Shown: one piece after another, positions 36,417-45,247 of the stretch
Position numbering within the stretch: the first letter of the stretch is position 1
Layout of the letters: each line of letters starts with the position of its first letter
Assembly: GCA_030654965.1 (NCBI GenBank)
Contig: JAURWL010000256.1
Coordinates: 1-60,323 of the forward strand
Reading direction: 5' to 3'
DNA from: Dehalococcoidales bacterium
GTDB taxonomy: Bacteria; Chloroflexota; Dehalococcoidia; Dehalococcoidales; Fen-1064
DNA: 60,323 nucleotides
Notes under the pieces: generated by a model
Told to the model about the DNA's origin: nothing
Seen by the model: only the letters and a program-made list of their open reading frames with translations
Database searches by the model: none
Made by a program: the position numbers and the translations under genes

Positions 36417-38117
36417 ATGAGTGTTACCAGAAGAATCTATTTCTATCTAGTGACCTTCGTAGCACTGGTTGTCTTCGCTATCGGCATCGGCCAGCTTCTA
36501 GCGCTGTTATTCGATGTCACTTTGCGCGATTCCTCTTTGATTCTGATAGGCGGAGAAGCATTCAACATTCGGCAGTTCAGTCTCGGTCTGGCAATGATAG
36601 TAATTGCAGGACCTTTATGGTTTTTCTTCTGGCGGTCAATTCGGAAACGTGTCACCGGCAACCCCGAAGAAATCGGTTCGGCGATGCGCAAACTCTTTCT
36701 TAGCCTGATACTCGTCACCACAGCATTTAGCGGATTGGGTGCGGCAAGCGCATTTCTGAAATGGTTAATGGACGGAGTTCAACTTGCCTATTTCCCTTCC
36801 GGCGAACTTGCCACTTTGATTGTCAGCGCGGGCATCTGGTTTTATCACTGGCGTGTCTCTGGGAAAGAGGGATACCCTTCACCAGCGGCGAAAACGCTCC
36901 GGCGATGGTACGTTTATATCCTGGCAGGCTTTGGACTGGTGTGGCTGAGCGTAGGTATTGTGGATTTAATCAGCGCCGCCGTTTTAACACTCCCAGTCTG
37001 GACAGACACAGTTGTGCAAGGGCAGTTCTGGAACGATACAACCCGGATGGGGATTACCTGGATATTGCTGGGTGGCGCTACCTGGTATTTTCATTGGTTC
37101 CGTATGGCGCGGGGTGATATTGAATCGGTCTTACGGCAGGTCTACTTTTACCTGCTAGCAATATCTGGCGGCGCTATTGCCGCTCTGGTTGCACTGACCA
37201 CCACCGTCTATCAGGTCCTGAAGTGGATTTTTGGCACCGCCACGGTCTCGTCCGGTCAGCATTTCCAGTTTTTAGGATGGTCGCTCCCCACCTTACTCAT
37301 CGGTATCGCAATCTGGGGTTATCACCGGCAATTAGTGCAGGAAGAGCAAGCTCATATGGAAGAGCGACGACTCTCTGCGCAACGCGTTCATCTGTACTTG
37401 ATGTCATTTCTCGGGCTGGGGACTCTGGTTACGGGCTTGATATACCTGTTTGGCATTTTGCTGGGTCTCATCATCGGCTCGGTCAGCGCTCCCGCGGCGG
37501 GAAGTCCCGGCGGGTGGAAAGATTCGCTCAGTTTATGCCTGGCTCTACTCATGGTAGGTACGCCATTGTGGCTATATTATTGGGGTAAGGTATTGAAATT
37601 ATCAGAAACAGGCGGAGTAGTAGAGTGGCGGGCGCGCTCACGGCGTATCTTCCTTTATATTATAGTAGGAGCGGCTATCGGGACTCTCGTTGCCGACCTG
37701 GTGAATATTGTCTACCAGGTACTCAATGGACTACTTCAGGGAAACTTCGGCGTACAGGTCTTGCGTGCCATCAGGTGGAGCCTGCAGACTCTTATTGTCG
37801 CCGCACCGCTTCTATGGTATCACTGGCAGATTATCAGAAGCGACCAGCGCCGCGGGGCAGAAGTAGTGGCAGTGCAAAAAACGGTAACGCTCGTCGCCAG
37901 TGACCGCACCGGAGAACTAGCTTCTAGACTCACTCAAAAACTCGGCTACAAAATACGGGTACTGTATCCCGTAAGCTCCGCAGATGCGGAAACTGCCTTA
38001 ATCTCCGATGAGGAAATGATGCAGGCTATCACCAACGTACAGAACGCGCCTAGCACTACCGTTATGCTGGTTGCTCTCGGGGGGAAGATAATCGTGCTTC
38101 CTTACCGGGAGAAATGA
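36417..38117 (+). CDS. Polytopic membrane protein with six repeated DUF5671-like units
   Basis: A 566-residue membrane protein. About six units of 80-90 residues repeat. Each starts with a helix of the type RxxYxYL (RRIYFYLVTFVALVVF, RQVYFYLLAISGG, RRIFLYIIVGAAIG) and ends with a Trp-aromatic-His/Tyr-Trp element (IWFYHWRV, TWYFHWFR, LWLYYWGK, LWYHWQII). A soluble C-terminal part of about 75 residues (TVTLVASDRTGELASRLTQK to the end) closes the protein. The family has no known role. It converges with glgA at a gap of 12 bases. Confidence 0.7.
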   Translation: MSVTRRIYFYLVTFVALVVFAIGIGQLLALLFDVTLRDSSLILIGGEAFNIRQFSLGLAMIVIAGPLWFFFWRSIRKRVTGNPEEIGSAMRKLFLSLILVTTAFSGLGAASAFLKWLMDGVQLAYFPSGELATLIVSAGIWFYHWRVSGKEGYPSPAAKTLRRWYVYILAGFGLVWLSVGIVDLISAAVLTLPVWTDTVVQGQFWNDTTRMGITWILLGGATWYFHWFRMARGDIESVLRQVYFYLLAISGGAIAALVALTTTVYQVLKWIFGTATVSSGQHFQFLGWSLPTLLIGIAIWGYHRQLVQEEQAHMEERRLSAQRVHLYLMSFLGLGTLVTGLIYLFGILLGLIIGSVSAPAAGSPGGWKDSLSLCLALLMVGTPLWLYYWGKVLKLSETGGVVEWRARSRRIFLYIIVGAAIGTLVADLVNIVYQVLNGLLQGNFGVQVLRAIRWSLQTLIVAAPLLWYHWQIIRSDQRRGAEVVAVQKTVTLVASDRTGELASRLTQKLGYKIRVLYPVSSADAETALISDEEMMQAITNVQNAPSTTVMLVALGGKIIVLPYREK

Positions 38118-38129
38118 TGCATCTCCGCG

Positions 38130-39632
38130 CTATTTATCAGCAGCCTGTGCCAGTTTTTGATACATCTCTTTATAGAGCCTGGCAGACTTTTCCCAGGAGA
38201 AATTCTCTTTCATACCATTTTTAATCAGGGTTGTCCACAGGTCTTTCCGTTGATAGCACTCCAGAGCCCGGTCAATCACTGCCATTAAGTCAGTAGGCTC
38301 ACTCGAGCTAAAGAGAAAACCGTTGCCCCTCCCTGCTTCCGGATTAAACTCTTCAATCGTATCTTTCAGACCCCCGGTAATACGCACCACCGGCACAGTG
38401 CCATAGCGCAAGCCATACATCTGGGTTAAACCACACGGCTCATAACGGGATGGAACCAGTATGAAATCAGCGCCGGCAATAATCTTATGCACCTTGAGTT
38501 CATCAAATGCCATCTGCACACTTATCTTACCAGGGTACTTTTTTGTCATTCCTTCAAACAATTCGGTATAATACTTTTCGCCGTCACCCAGCAGGACAAA
38601 CTGAATATCCCTCTCCATAAGAGCGTTCATCGCCATCGCCACAAGATCACATCCCTTCTGGGAAGTGAGCCTCGTAACCATACCGATAAGCGGTACCGAT
38701 GGATTCTCCTGAAGCCCAAAGGCTTTCTGAAGCTCGGCTTTGCAGACAGTTTTACCTGCCAAATCATCAACGCTATAGGTATGGGCAATATTCGAATCGC
38801 TCTCCGGATTCCATACTTGATAATCAACACCATTCAGAATACCAATCAAGTCTTTTGCTTTCTCCCGGAAAACTCCTTCTAATCCAAACCCATATTCGGC
38901 CGTGGTCATTTCTTCTGCATACGTTGGACTTACTGTGGTCACACGGTCGGCAAAAACAGCGCCACCCTTAAGGAAATTGATTTTATTGAAGAACTCCAGG
39001 TATTGCGAACTAAAGAACCGCCAATCGAGGTTTAGTAGGTGCCAGTCCAGGTTCCAGAAGACACCCTGATACCCCAAATTGTGCACTGTGAAAAAGGCCT
39101 TTGTATTGGCAAGTTCCGGATATTGCTCCGGCTGTGCCTTCAGGAAAACTATGGATAACGCAGTCTGCCAGTCGTGGGCGTGAAGTATATCAGGTGGGTC
39201 GCTTCTGAGGACTTCAAGTACCGCTCGTGAGAAGAAAACAAAACGTTCGGCATTGTCCGGGTAATCGCCTTCGCTTGTGTAGTAGAGATTCTCCCGGTCG
39301 TAGTATTTAGCGGCGCGGATAAAGTAAACGGGTATTGACCGCCCTACTTTTCCTTTCAGAACAGAACCCTTTTCCATTTTGTTTGATACGGGCACAGAAA
39401 AACGGATACCGGTATCTTCTGTTGGAAAATTTCCTTTCAAAACAGACCGGTACGCTGGCATGATAAGGGAAATTTTAACACCGAGTCTTTCTAGAGCCTG
39501 AGGCAGTGAACCGAGTACATCGCCGAGTCCCCCTGTCTTGGCGAATGGGGATATTTCCGATGAAGCCATGGCAATGTGGAGAGCAGGGGATTTACCCTTC
39601 GCTCTGGGATGGGTTGCACTATCTGCTCCCAT
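38130..39632 (-). CDS. glgA: Glycogen synthase (ADP-glucose type)
   Basis: A GT5 enzyme of about 500 residues that adds glucose from ADP-glucose to the growing glucan. The N-terminal SSEISPFAKTGGLGDVLGSL contains the KTGGL nucleotide-sugar motif. HAHDWQTALSIVFLK and, in the C-terminal domain, LVPSRYEPCGLTQMYGLRYG are typical. Two ATGs are possible, 39638 and 39632; I prefer 39632 because AGGAGG then has a 9-base spacing. It is transcribed away from glgC and shares a 190-base control region with it. Confidence 0.94.
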   Translation of the reverse strand: MGADSATHPRAKGKSPALHIAMASSEISPFAKTGGLGDVLGSLPQALERLGVKISLIMPAYRSVLKGNFPTEDTGIRFSVPVSNKMEKGSVLKGKVGRSIPVYFIRAAKYYDRENLYYTSEGDYPDNAERFVFFSRAVLEVLRSDPPDILHAHDWQTALSIVFLKAQPEQYPELANTKAFFTVHNLGYQGVFWNLDWHLLNLDWRFFSSQYLEFFNKINFLKGGAVFADRVTTVSPTYAEEMTTAEYGFGLEGVFREKAKDLIGILNGVDYQVWNPESDSNIAHTYSVDDLAGKTVCKAELQKAFGLQENPSVPLIGMVTRLTSQKGCDLVAMAMNALMERDIQFVLLGDGEKYYTELFEGMTKKYPGKISVQMAFDELKVHKIIAGADFILVPSRYEPCGLTQMYGLRYGTVPVVRITGGLKDTIEEFNPEAGRGNGFLFSSSEPTDLMAVIDRALECYQRKDLWTTLIKNGMKENFSWEKSARLYKEMYQKLAQAADK

Positions 39633-39761
39633 GTGCATCTACCTCCTTTCTCGTTTTCAAACTGCGGGTGTAGTTATATTGTAGTCGGTGTTATGTGTTA
39701 ATTCAAGAAAAAGTCAAGACTTTGATTACGATGTACCGATGACGTAACACGCTGATTTAAC

Positions 39762-39790
39762 TTGATTTATCTATAGTGAGAATATATAAT
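39762..39790 (+). promoter_or_regulatory. glgC promoter
   Basis: TTGATT (39762-39767), 17-base spacer and a perfect TATAAT (39785-39790), 41 bases ahead of the glgC ATG, inside the divergent glgA/glgC gap. Confidence 0.6.
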
Positions 39791-39831
39791 GCAGACAATA
39801 ACTGCAATATCACAAGCCGTAAGGAGTAGCC

Positions 39832-41094
39832 ATGGACGGTGTCCTGACCATGATAATGGCGGGGGGGTTTGGGGAAAGACTACTCCCGCTCACCAAAGAC
39901 CGTTCCAAAGCGGCGGTGCCTTTTGGCGGCAAGTTCCGCATCATTGACTTCACTCTGAGCAACTGCGTCAACTCCGGCATACGTAATATCTTTGTGCTGA
40001 CACAGTACCGCTCGGAATCCCTCCACCGCCACATTCAAGAAGCCTGGGGTATCTCCAGCGCGCGACTGGGCGATTATATCTATTGTGTGCCACCCCAGCA
40101 AAAACTCGGCGCTGATTGGTACCGTGGCACTGCCGATGCCGTACGCCAGAATCTCGACCTGATTAAAAGACATGCAGTCGATACTGTTCTTGTATTATCC
40201 GGCGACCATATCTATAAAATGAATTACGGGCAGATGGTCGAGTTCCATCACGCTCAAAAAGCTCACATAACTGTTTCTGCTATCAGAGTGCGTAAGGAAG
40301 AAGCGGCCGGACAACTGGGTGTGATTGAAATAGATAATGACTCCCGAATGATTGGTTTTGAAGAAAAACCGACTAATCCCAAAACCCTTCCGTACGACCC
40401 CGATTATGCGCTGGCATCCATGGGCGTGTATGCCTTTGAAGTAAATACCTTGATAAAGTCGCTGGAAGGGAATGAAGACGACTTCGGCAAACAAATCATT
40501 CCGAAAATGCTGAACTCGGATAAGAACATCTTTGTGTACGATTTCCAAATGAAGAACAAAATCGCTGATTACGCCAGAGAGGTCGTTGATGGTAAACGGC
40601 GGCGAGTACTCGTCGAACGCACACGGGATTCCAGTTACTGGCGGGATGTCGGCACCATAGATTCCTATTATGAAGCCAGCATGGACCTCATCGGAGTCGA
40701 CCCTATCTTCAGCCTGTACGGAGAAAGATGGCCTATCCGCACCTTTACCCAGTGGCTCGCTCCCAGTAAATTTGTACTCGGTGGTATGGCATTTGAGTCG
40801 TTAATATCTTCCGGTAGTATCGTCAGCGGCGGCACGATACGAAATAGTATTATCTCACCCGGTGTGATTGTAGAGAGAGGGGCACTGGTGATAGATTCTG
40901 TCGTTTTTGACGATACAATAATTGAGCCGGATGTGAGAATTAACCGCGCCATTATTGACAAGCAATGTGTCATCGAGGCTGGTGCATCGATTGGCTATAG
41001 CCAAGAGTTAGATAAAAAGCGCGGTTTCCACGTATCCCCTGGCGGGATAGTTGTTATCCCCAAAGGAACCACAGTCAGCGCGGTTTTCCCCTAG
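39832..41094 (+). CDS. glgC: Glucose-1-phosphate adenylyltransferase (ADP-glucose pyrophosphorylase)
   Basis: A 420-residue enzyme that makes ADP-glucose, the committed step of glycogen synthesis. The N-terminal [20 protein letters not shown] holds the nucleotidyltransferase loop; [19 protein letters not shown] and [15 protein letters not shown] follow. [20 protein letters not shown] carries the substrate-binding region. The C-terminal third is a left-handed beta helix of hexapeptide repeats ([20 protein letters not shown]). In related enzymes the product is controlled by glycolytic intermediates; residues for that cannot be assigned here. Confidence 0.95.
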   Translation: MDGVLTMIMAGGFGERLLPLTKDRSKAAVPFGGKFRIIDFTLSNCVNSGIRNIFVLTQYRSESLHRHIQEAWGISSARLGDYIYCVPPQQKLGADWYRGTADAVRQNLDLIKRHAVDTVLVLSGDHIYKMNYGQMVEFHHAQKAHITVSAIRVRKEEAAGQLGVIEIDNDSRMIGFEEKPTNPKTLPYDPDYALASMGVYAFEVNTLIKSLEGNEDDFGKQIIPKMLNSDKNIFVYDFQMKNKIADYAREVVDGKRRRVLVERTRDSSYWRDVGTIDSYYEASMDLIGVDPIFSLYGERWPIRTFTQWLAPSKFVLGGMAFESLISSGSIVSGGTIRNSIISPGVIVERGALVIDSVVFDDTIIEPDVRINRAIIDKQCVIEAGASIGYSQELDKKRGFHVSPGGIVVIPKGTTVSAVFP

Positions 41095-41311
41095 ATAGTT
41101 CACACCCGGTTTTTCATCAGATGTCAGTCGCTTTCTATGTTTTATATTTTCCTTTATCACCCAAAACAAAATTTCTTTTCCCCAAGATTGCAATTTTATT
41201 GTCCAAAAGATTTGTTGAGAATCGTCAGAGAGCTTAAACACTCAAACTGGTGAAGAGGATTTCTCTGTAGTATAATTGACAAGCTTCAAATCTTGAACAG
41301 AAAGGAAAGAA
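41095..41311 (+). promoter_or_regulatory. Control region of the MoxR operon
   Basis: A 217-base gap without a gene. TATAAT at 41271-41276 lies 36 bases before the moxR-type ATG; the -35 region (TGGTGA at 17 bases) is weak, so an activator may be needed. Confidence 0.4.
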
Positions 41312-42286
41312 ATGCCAAATATTGACATTGACCGGATTGCCGCAACCGGCAAGAAAGTCAAAGAAAACGTCGGGCTCGTAATTATCGGCAAGAGCGATGT
41401 CGTAGAACTGGCGATTATCGCCCTGCTCTGCGAAGGGCACCTGCTTATTGAGGATGTTCCCGGTATCGGCAAAACAATGCTCGCCAAATCTATCGCACGG
41501 TCGCTCGGGTGCAGTTTCCGGCGCATCCAATGCACTCCCGACCTCCTGCCTTCCGACATTACCGGCACCTATGTGTACAATCAGAAAAATTCTGATTTTG
41601 AGTTTCGTCCCGGTCCTATCATGGCGCAGATGGTGCTCGCCGACGAGATAAACCGGGCAACACCGCGCACCCAGTCCGCCCTGCTCGAAGCGATGCAGGA
41701 GCGCCAGGTCACTGCTGAAGGTGAAACAAAACTACTACCACGCCCCTTTATGCTGATGGCTACACAAAATCCCATTGAGCTTGAAGGTACTTTCCCACTA
41801 CCTGAAGCACAACTTGACCGGTTTTTACTGAAAATTAAGATAGGTTATCCCACGGCCGAGGACGACCGTCTCATTCTAGCACGATTCCGCCAAATAGACC
41901 CGCTGGAAGCGCTGAAACCTGTAGTGGATTCCGCAGAACTTCTACAATTGCAGTCGGAGACACGGAAAGTCCAGGTCACCGCTGATGTGGAGGATTATAT
42001 CATCCGTCTCGTCCAGGCTACCAGGACACACCCCGCCCTGCAGTTGGGCGCCAGCCCCCGCGCCATGCTGGCTCTCTACCATGCGTCACAAGCGTTGGCA
42101 TCTCTGAGAGGGAGAGAGTTCGTTATTCCGGATGATGTAAAGTACCTGACGCCTTTCGTATTGACTCATCGCATCATTCCCAGAATGGAAAGCCACTTGC
42201 GAGGACAGACCGCCGAACAGGCACTGGGTGAAGTGCTTGCTTCCCTAGCAGTTCCGGTTGAAGGAGATATTGGGGTAGAAAAGTGA
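41312..42286 (+). CDS. MoxR family AAA ATPase
   Basis: A 324-residue AAA+ chaperone-like ATPase. Walker A is in LIEDVPGIGKTMLAKSIARS (about 48-67), Walker B in AQMVLADEINRATPRTQSAL, and sensor 1 in LMATQNPIELEGTFPLPEAQ. MoxR proteins help fold or activate partner complexes, commonly with DUF58 and transglutaminase-like or VWA proteins. Here DUF58 overlaps it by 4 bases and a DUF4129 protein follows, the standard operon. The physiological target is unknown. Confidence 0.93.
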   Translation: MPNIDIDRIAATGKKVKENVGLVIIGKSDVVELAIIALLCEGHLLIEDVPGIGKTMLAKSIARSLGCSFRRIQCTPDLLPSDITGTYVYNQKNSDFEFRPGPIMAQMVLADEINRATPRTQSALLEAMQERQVTAEGETKLLPRPFMLMATQNPIELEGTFPLPEAQLDRFLLKIKIGYPTAEDDRLILARFRQIDPLEALKPVVDSAELLQLQSETRKVQVTADVEDYIIRLVQATRTHPALQLGASPRAMLALYHASQALASLRGREFVIPDDVKYLTPFVLTHRIIPRMESHLRGQTAEQALGEVLASLAVPVEGDIGVEK

Positions 42287-43518
42287 AGCACCGTAGCGGT
42301 ATCTGGCTTCTCATTGCCATAACACTCCTTTTCTTTGGATTGCTCCTGCGACAGGGACCGCTAATACTGGTGGCGGCATCACTATTACTGGTCGAAATCC
42401 TGACTCAACTGTGGGAACGGTACGGACTGACCAGTGTAGTATACCGCCGACGACTCAGCGTTTCACGGGTTTTTTGCGGTGAAGAAGTCCAGCTGGAAGT
42501 CGAAGTGGCAAATGGGAAACTTTTACCGCTCCCCTGGATTGAAATCAAGGATGAAATACCGGAGAGCATCACCCTTCTCACTGGTAAGGCTTCTCCTTCA
42601 TCCAGCCCGGGACGAATGGAGATAACACAACTTTTCCCGTTAATGTGGTACGAAAAGGTAACGCGGCGTTACCGGGCTAGTTGCCTGCAAAGAGGCTTTT
42701 ACACATTTGGACCCGCGCGTATCGTTACCGGCGACCTGTTGGGGCTTGCCGCCTCCGAAACCAATTATTTCGAAGCAGACAACCTTATCGTCTACCCGAA
42801 AATTGTGCCTCTGGAGAACCTGGGCATTCCTTCCGCCCATCTCTCAGGTGAAGTGCTCACGAAAAAACGCGTTTTTGAAGACCCCATCCTTACAATGGGC
42901 ATACGCGATTATCAAAGCGGCGATAGCCTGAAGCGAATCCACTGGAAATCAAGCGCCCGCACCGGACAACTCCAGACAAAACTGTTCGAACCTTCCACTA
43001 CTATGGATATGGGAATCTTTCTGGATGTCAGGACAACTATGCCGCCGATGTTCGGGACAATACCTCATCTGACCGAACTGGGTATCATTGCCGCCGCATC
43101 TATGTGTTACCACGCGATGCTGGAAGGTTATCGGGTCGGTCTTTATGTCAACGAATGGCGATATCAGGCTAGAGAGGCTATCAGAATTCCGCCCAGCCAG
43201 CATACCGAGCAACTGCCACACATACTGGAAAACCTTGCTAAAATCGACCCTGCACCCAATGAGTGTATGCCGATGCCGACACTTGTCCTGCGTGAAGGTA
43301 CCAGTTTACCATGGGGAAGCACCGTGGTGGTCATCAGTGCTGTCCCTACAGAAGGTCTGCTCTCCTCCTTACACAAGGTCAGAAAAGCCGGGCGGATGGT
43401 AGCACTCGTCATTGTGGGCAGTGGGGAAATGCCATCGGGAAAAGACAGTTTGAATATCTACAGGATACCCGATGATGTATCATGGCAGAACTTAAAAGGG
43501 CTTTCCTTAAAGAAATAA
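42283..43518 (+). CDS. DUF58 domain protein (MoxR partner)
   Basis: A 411-residue protein with two N-terminal transmembrane helices (about 5-45) followed by a cytoplasmic part. The DUF58 signature appears as DPILTMGIRDYQSGDSLKRI followed by HWKSSARTGQLQTKLFEP. The C-terminal portion resembles a VWA-like fold (TTMDMGIFLDVRTTMPP). The start overlaps the MoxR stop. DUF58 proteins are membrane-bound clients or partners of MoxR ATPases. Confidence 0.88.
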   Translation: MKHRSGIWLLIAITLLFFGLLLRQGPLILVAASLLLVEILTQLWERYGLTSVVYRRRLSVSRVFCGEEVQLEVEVANGKLLPLPWIEIKDEIPESITLLTGKASPSSSPGRMEITQLFPLMWYEKVTRRYRASCLQRGFYTFGPARIVTGDLLGLAASETNYFEADNLIVYPKIVPLENLGIPSAHLSGEVLTKKRVFEDPILTMGIRDYQSGDSLKRIHWKSSARTGQLQTKLFEPSTTMDMGIFLDVRTTMPPMFGTIPHLTELGIIAAASMCYHAMLEGYRVGLYVNEWRYQAREAIRIPPSQHTEQLPHILENLAKIDPAPNECMPMPTLVLREGTSLPWGSTVVVISAVPTEGLLSSLHKVRKAGRMVALVIVGSGEMPSGKDSLNIYRIPDDVSWQNLKGLSLKK

Positions 43519-43538
43519 TGGAAGGCAGATAGGAACGA

Positions 43539-45065
43539 GTGCATAAGACGATTCCGGATAGGATAGCATTACTTCTCCTTCCTCTATCGGCGGTGCTCAT
43601 GGAGGTTTTCTGGAGCTATCCGTGGCTTATCTGGGCTGGGAAATGGGAAACATTACACTGGCAGAAACCACCTCTGAGTATATTCACCATCCTGTCTCTG
43701 GTCGGTATTTCATTCCTCGCTACCCGATTCCTGATTAACCGGTCGTGGTCATCCCGTGCCATAAAACTGACGATTGCTGGGCTCGGACTCCTCGCAGTCT
43801 TTATTGCAATACGAATTGAATACGGAAACGGAATGGAGCTTTTCTCCACGCGCTGGTTCGTCTACATCGGACGGATTATTCTTAACAGTTTTAGTAATTT
43901 AAACAGTATCGTTTTAGCATTTCCCGCCGCCGCCTATTTCTGGTGGCGGGGTATGCTGTTAGGACGCAGACGAGAGTACAACTACATCCGCTCAAATGTT
44001 GTATTTGGTGCCGGGTCATTTGTGATACTGGGGATGGTCTGGTGGGCAACGATGGGAACTGCCACTTTCAGCAACATGGCAAACGCTATCGGACCCTATG
44101 TGGCGGCATTCTTTTTTTTCGGGTTGACGGGCACAGCTTTCAATAATCTCAACAACGTACAGAAACGAATGCCGCCGGGAGAGACCCAACCCATATCCTA
44201 CGGTCGTTGGCTCCCAGTCATACTCGGTATGGTGGCTGTTATTGTAGCAGTCGGAGGCATCATCGCCACCGCGACGTCTTTAGACGTTGCCGGATACATC
44301 AAACGCTTTTTTAGTATGTTCTCCAGGTTCTTAGAAATAGTGCTCACCTGGTTGGCGATTCCCATGGAGTATATCTTTATGCCTTTTGAATGGATAGCCC
44401 GAAATTTAATTGAGTTACTGATGCGTTGGTTCGGTGGCAAACCGATTCAACCGCAGGGTGAAGAAGGTGCTGGCGAAGAACTAACTGAGATAGTCCCCGG
44501 CATAACTCCAGAAGAATGGCTAACGGTAATCAAGTGGGCGCTTTTCATCATCGTGGTTATTGTGGTTACTGTGCTCATTGCTCGGTCAATTGAGAAAAAT
44601 CGCCGCCGCAGAATCGAAAAGACTCCAGACTTTGAAGAAACACACGAGTCGCTCTGGAGCTGGCGTATGTTCTTCGCCAGCCTGATACTATTCTTTAAGA
44701 GGTTATTCGGGCATTTCCTGCCGAAAAAGATGGCCAAGGGACCAGCGTTATCAGGGGGTATGGTAATAAACCAAACAGAACCATCAGTCACTACCTTAAA
44801 AATCCGTGAGGTCTTTAAGCACCTGTTGCGGGATGCTTCAAAAGTGGGCATTGGTCGGCTACGTTCCGAAACCCCGCTTGAATATGCGCAACGCTTTATT
44901 AATGAAATCCCTGACGCTGATGCGCCGATGCACGAACTCACCGAGCTTTATGTGCGTGTACGCTATAGCGACTATGACGCAGGTGACACCCATATAGTTC
45001 GTGTGAATGGCCTCTGGCGGCAAATCAGAGAACTACTGAAAATACGGAAAACAGAACAGGATTGA
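43539..45065 (+). CDS. Multi-pass membrane protein with C-terminal DUF4129 domain
   Basis: A 508-residue protein with about eight transmembrane helices in the first 370 residues. The cytoplasmic end of about 110 residues (FKHLLRDASKVGIGRLRSET through ELTELYVRVRYSD) is the DUF4129 domain commonly fused to transglutaminase-like membrane proteins in MoxR-DUF58 operons. The transglutaminase catalytic domain itself is not visible here. The start is GTG at 43539, 20 bases after the DUF58 stop. Confidence 0.78.
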   Translation: MHKTIPDRIALLLLPLSAVLMEVFWSYPWLIWAGKWETLHWQKPPLSIFTILSLVGISFLATRFLINRSWSSRAIKLTIAGLGLLAVFIAIRIEYGNGMELFSTRWFVYIGRIILNSFSNLNSIVLAFPAAAYFWWRGMLLGRRREYNYIRSNVVFGAGSFVILGMVWWATMGTATFSNMANAIGPYVAAFFFFGLTGTAFNNLNNVQKRMPPGETQPISYGRWLPVILGMVAVIVAVGGIIATATSLDVAGYIKRFFSMFSRFLEIVLTWLAIPMEYIFMPFEWIARNLIELLMRWFGGKPIQPQGEEGAGEELTEIVPGITPEEWLTVIKWALFIIVVIVVTVLIARSIEKNRRRRIEKTPDFEETHESLWSWRMFFASLILFFKRLFGHFLPKKMAKGPALSGGMVINQTEPSVTTLKIREVFKHLLRDASKVGIGRLRSETPLEYAQRFINEIPDADAPMHELTELYVRVRYSDYDAGDTHIVRVNGLWRQIRELLKIRKTEQD

Positions 45066-45161
45066 CCTGAATAAATACTCAACTTTTACCCACTTGAAAC
45101 TACACAACTAATGGGGAAAACGGTAAGTCATCATCGGGGGGTAGTTTACAATATATTTATC

Positions 45162-45190
45162 TTGACAAGTCGTCTTGTGAAGTAGATAAT
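45162..45190 (+). promoter_or_regulatory. Promoter with embedded operator for the esterase pair
   Basis: TTGACA (45162-45167), 17-base spacer and GATAAT (45185-45190), 57 bases ahead of the first esterase. TTGACAAG and CTTGTGAA around TCGT (45162-45181) are inverted arms with one mismatch, placed between the -35 and -10 boxes, as expected for a repressor site. Confidence 0.65.
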
Positions 45191-45247
45191 GTGGGCGTTA
45201 TTGCACCTGTTAAGCAAAAGCAATCATAAGACATGGAGGAGTAAGCT

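Noticed and set aside
44447-44941. 164-codon minus-strand frame opposite the DUF4129 gene
   Set aside because: Shadow frame; the plus strand has membrane helices and a recognised domain.
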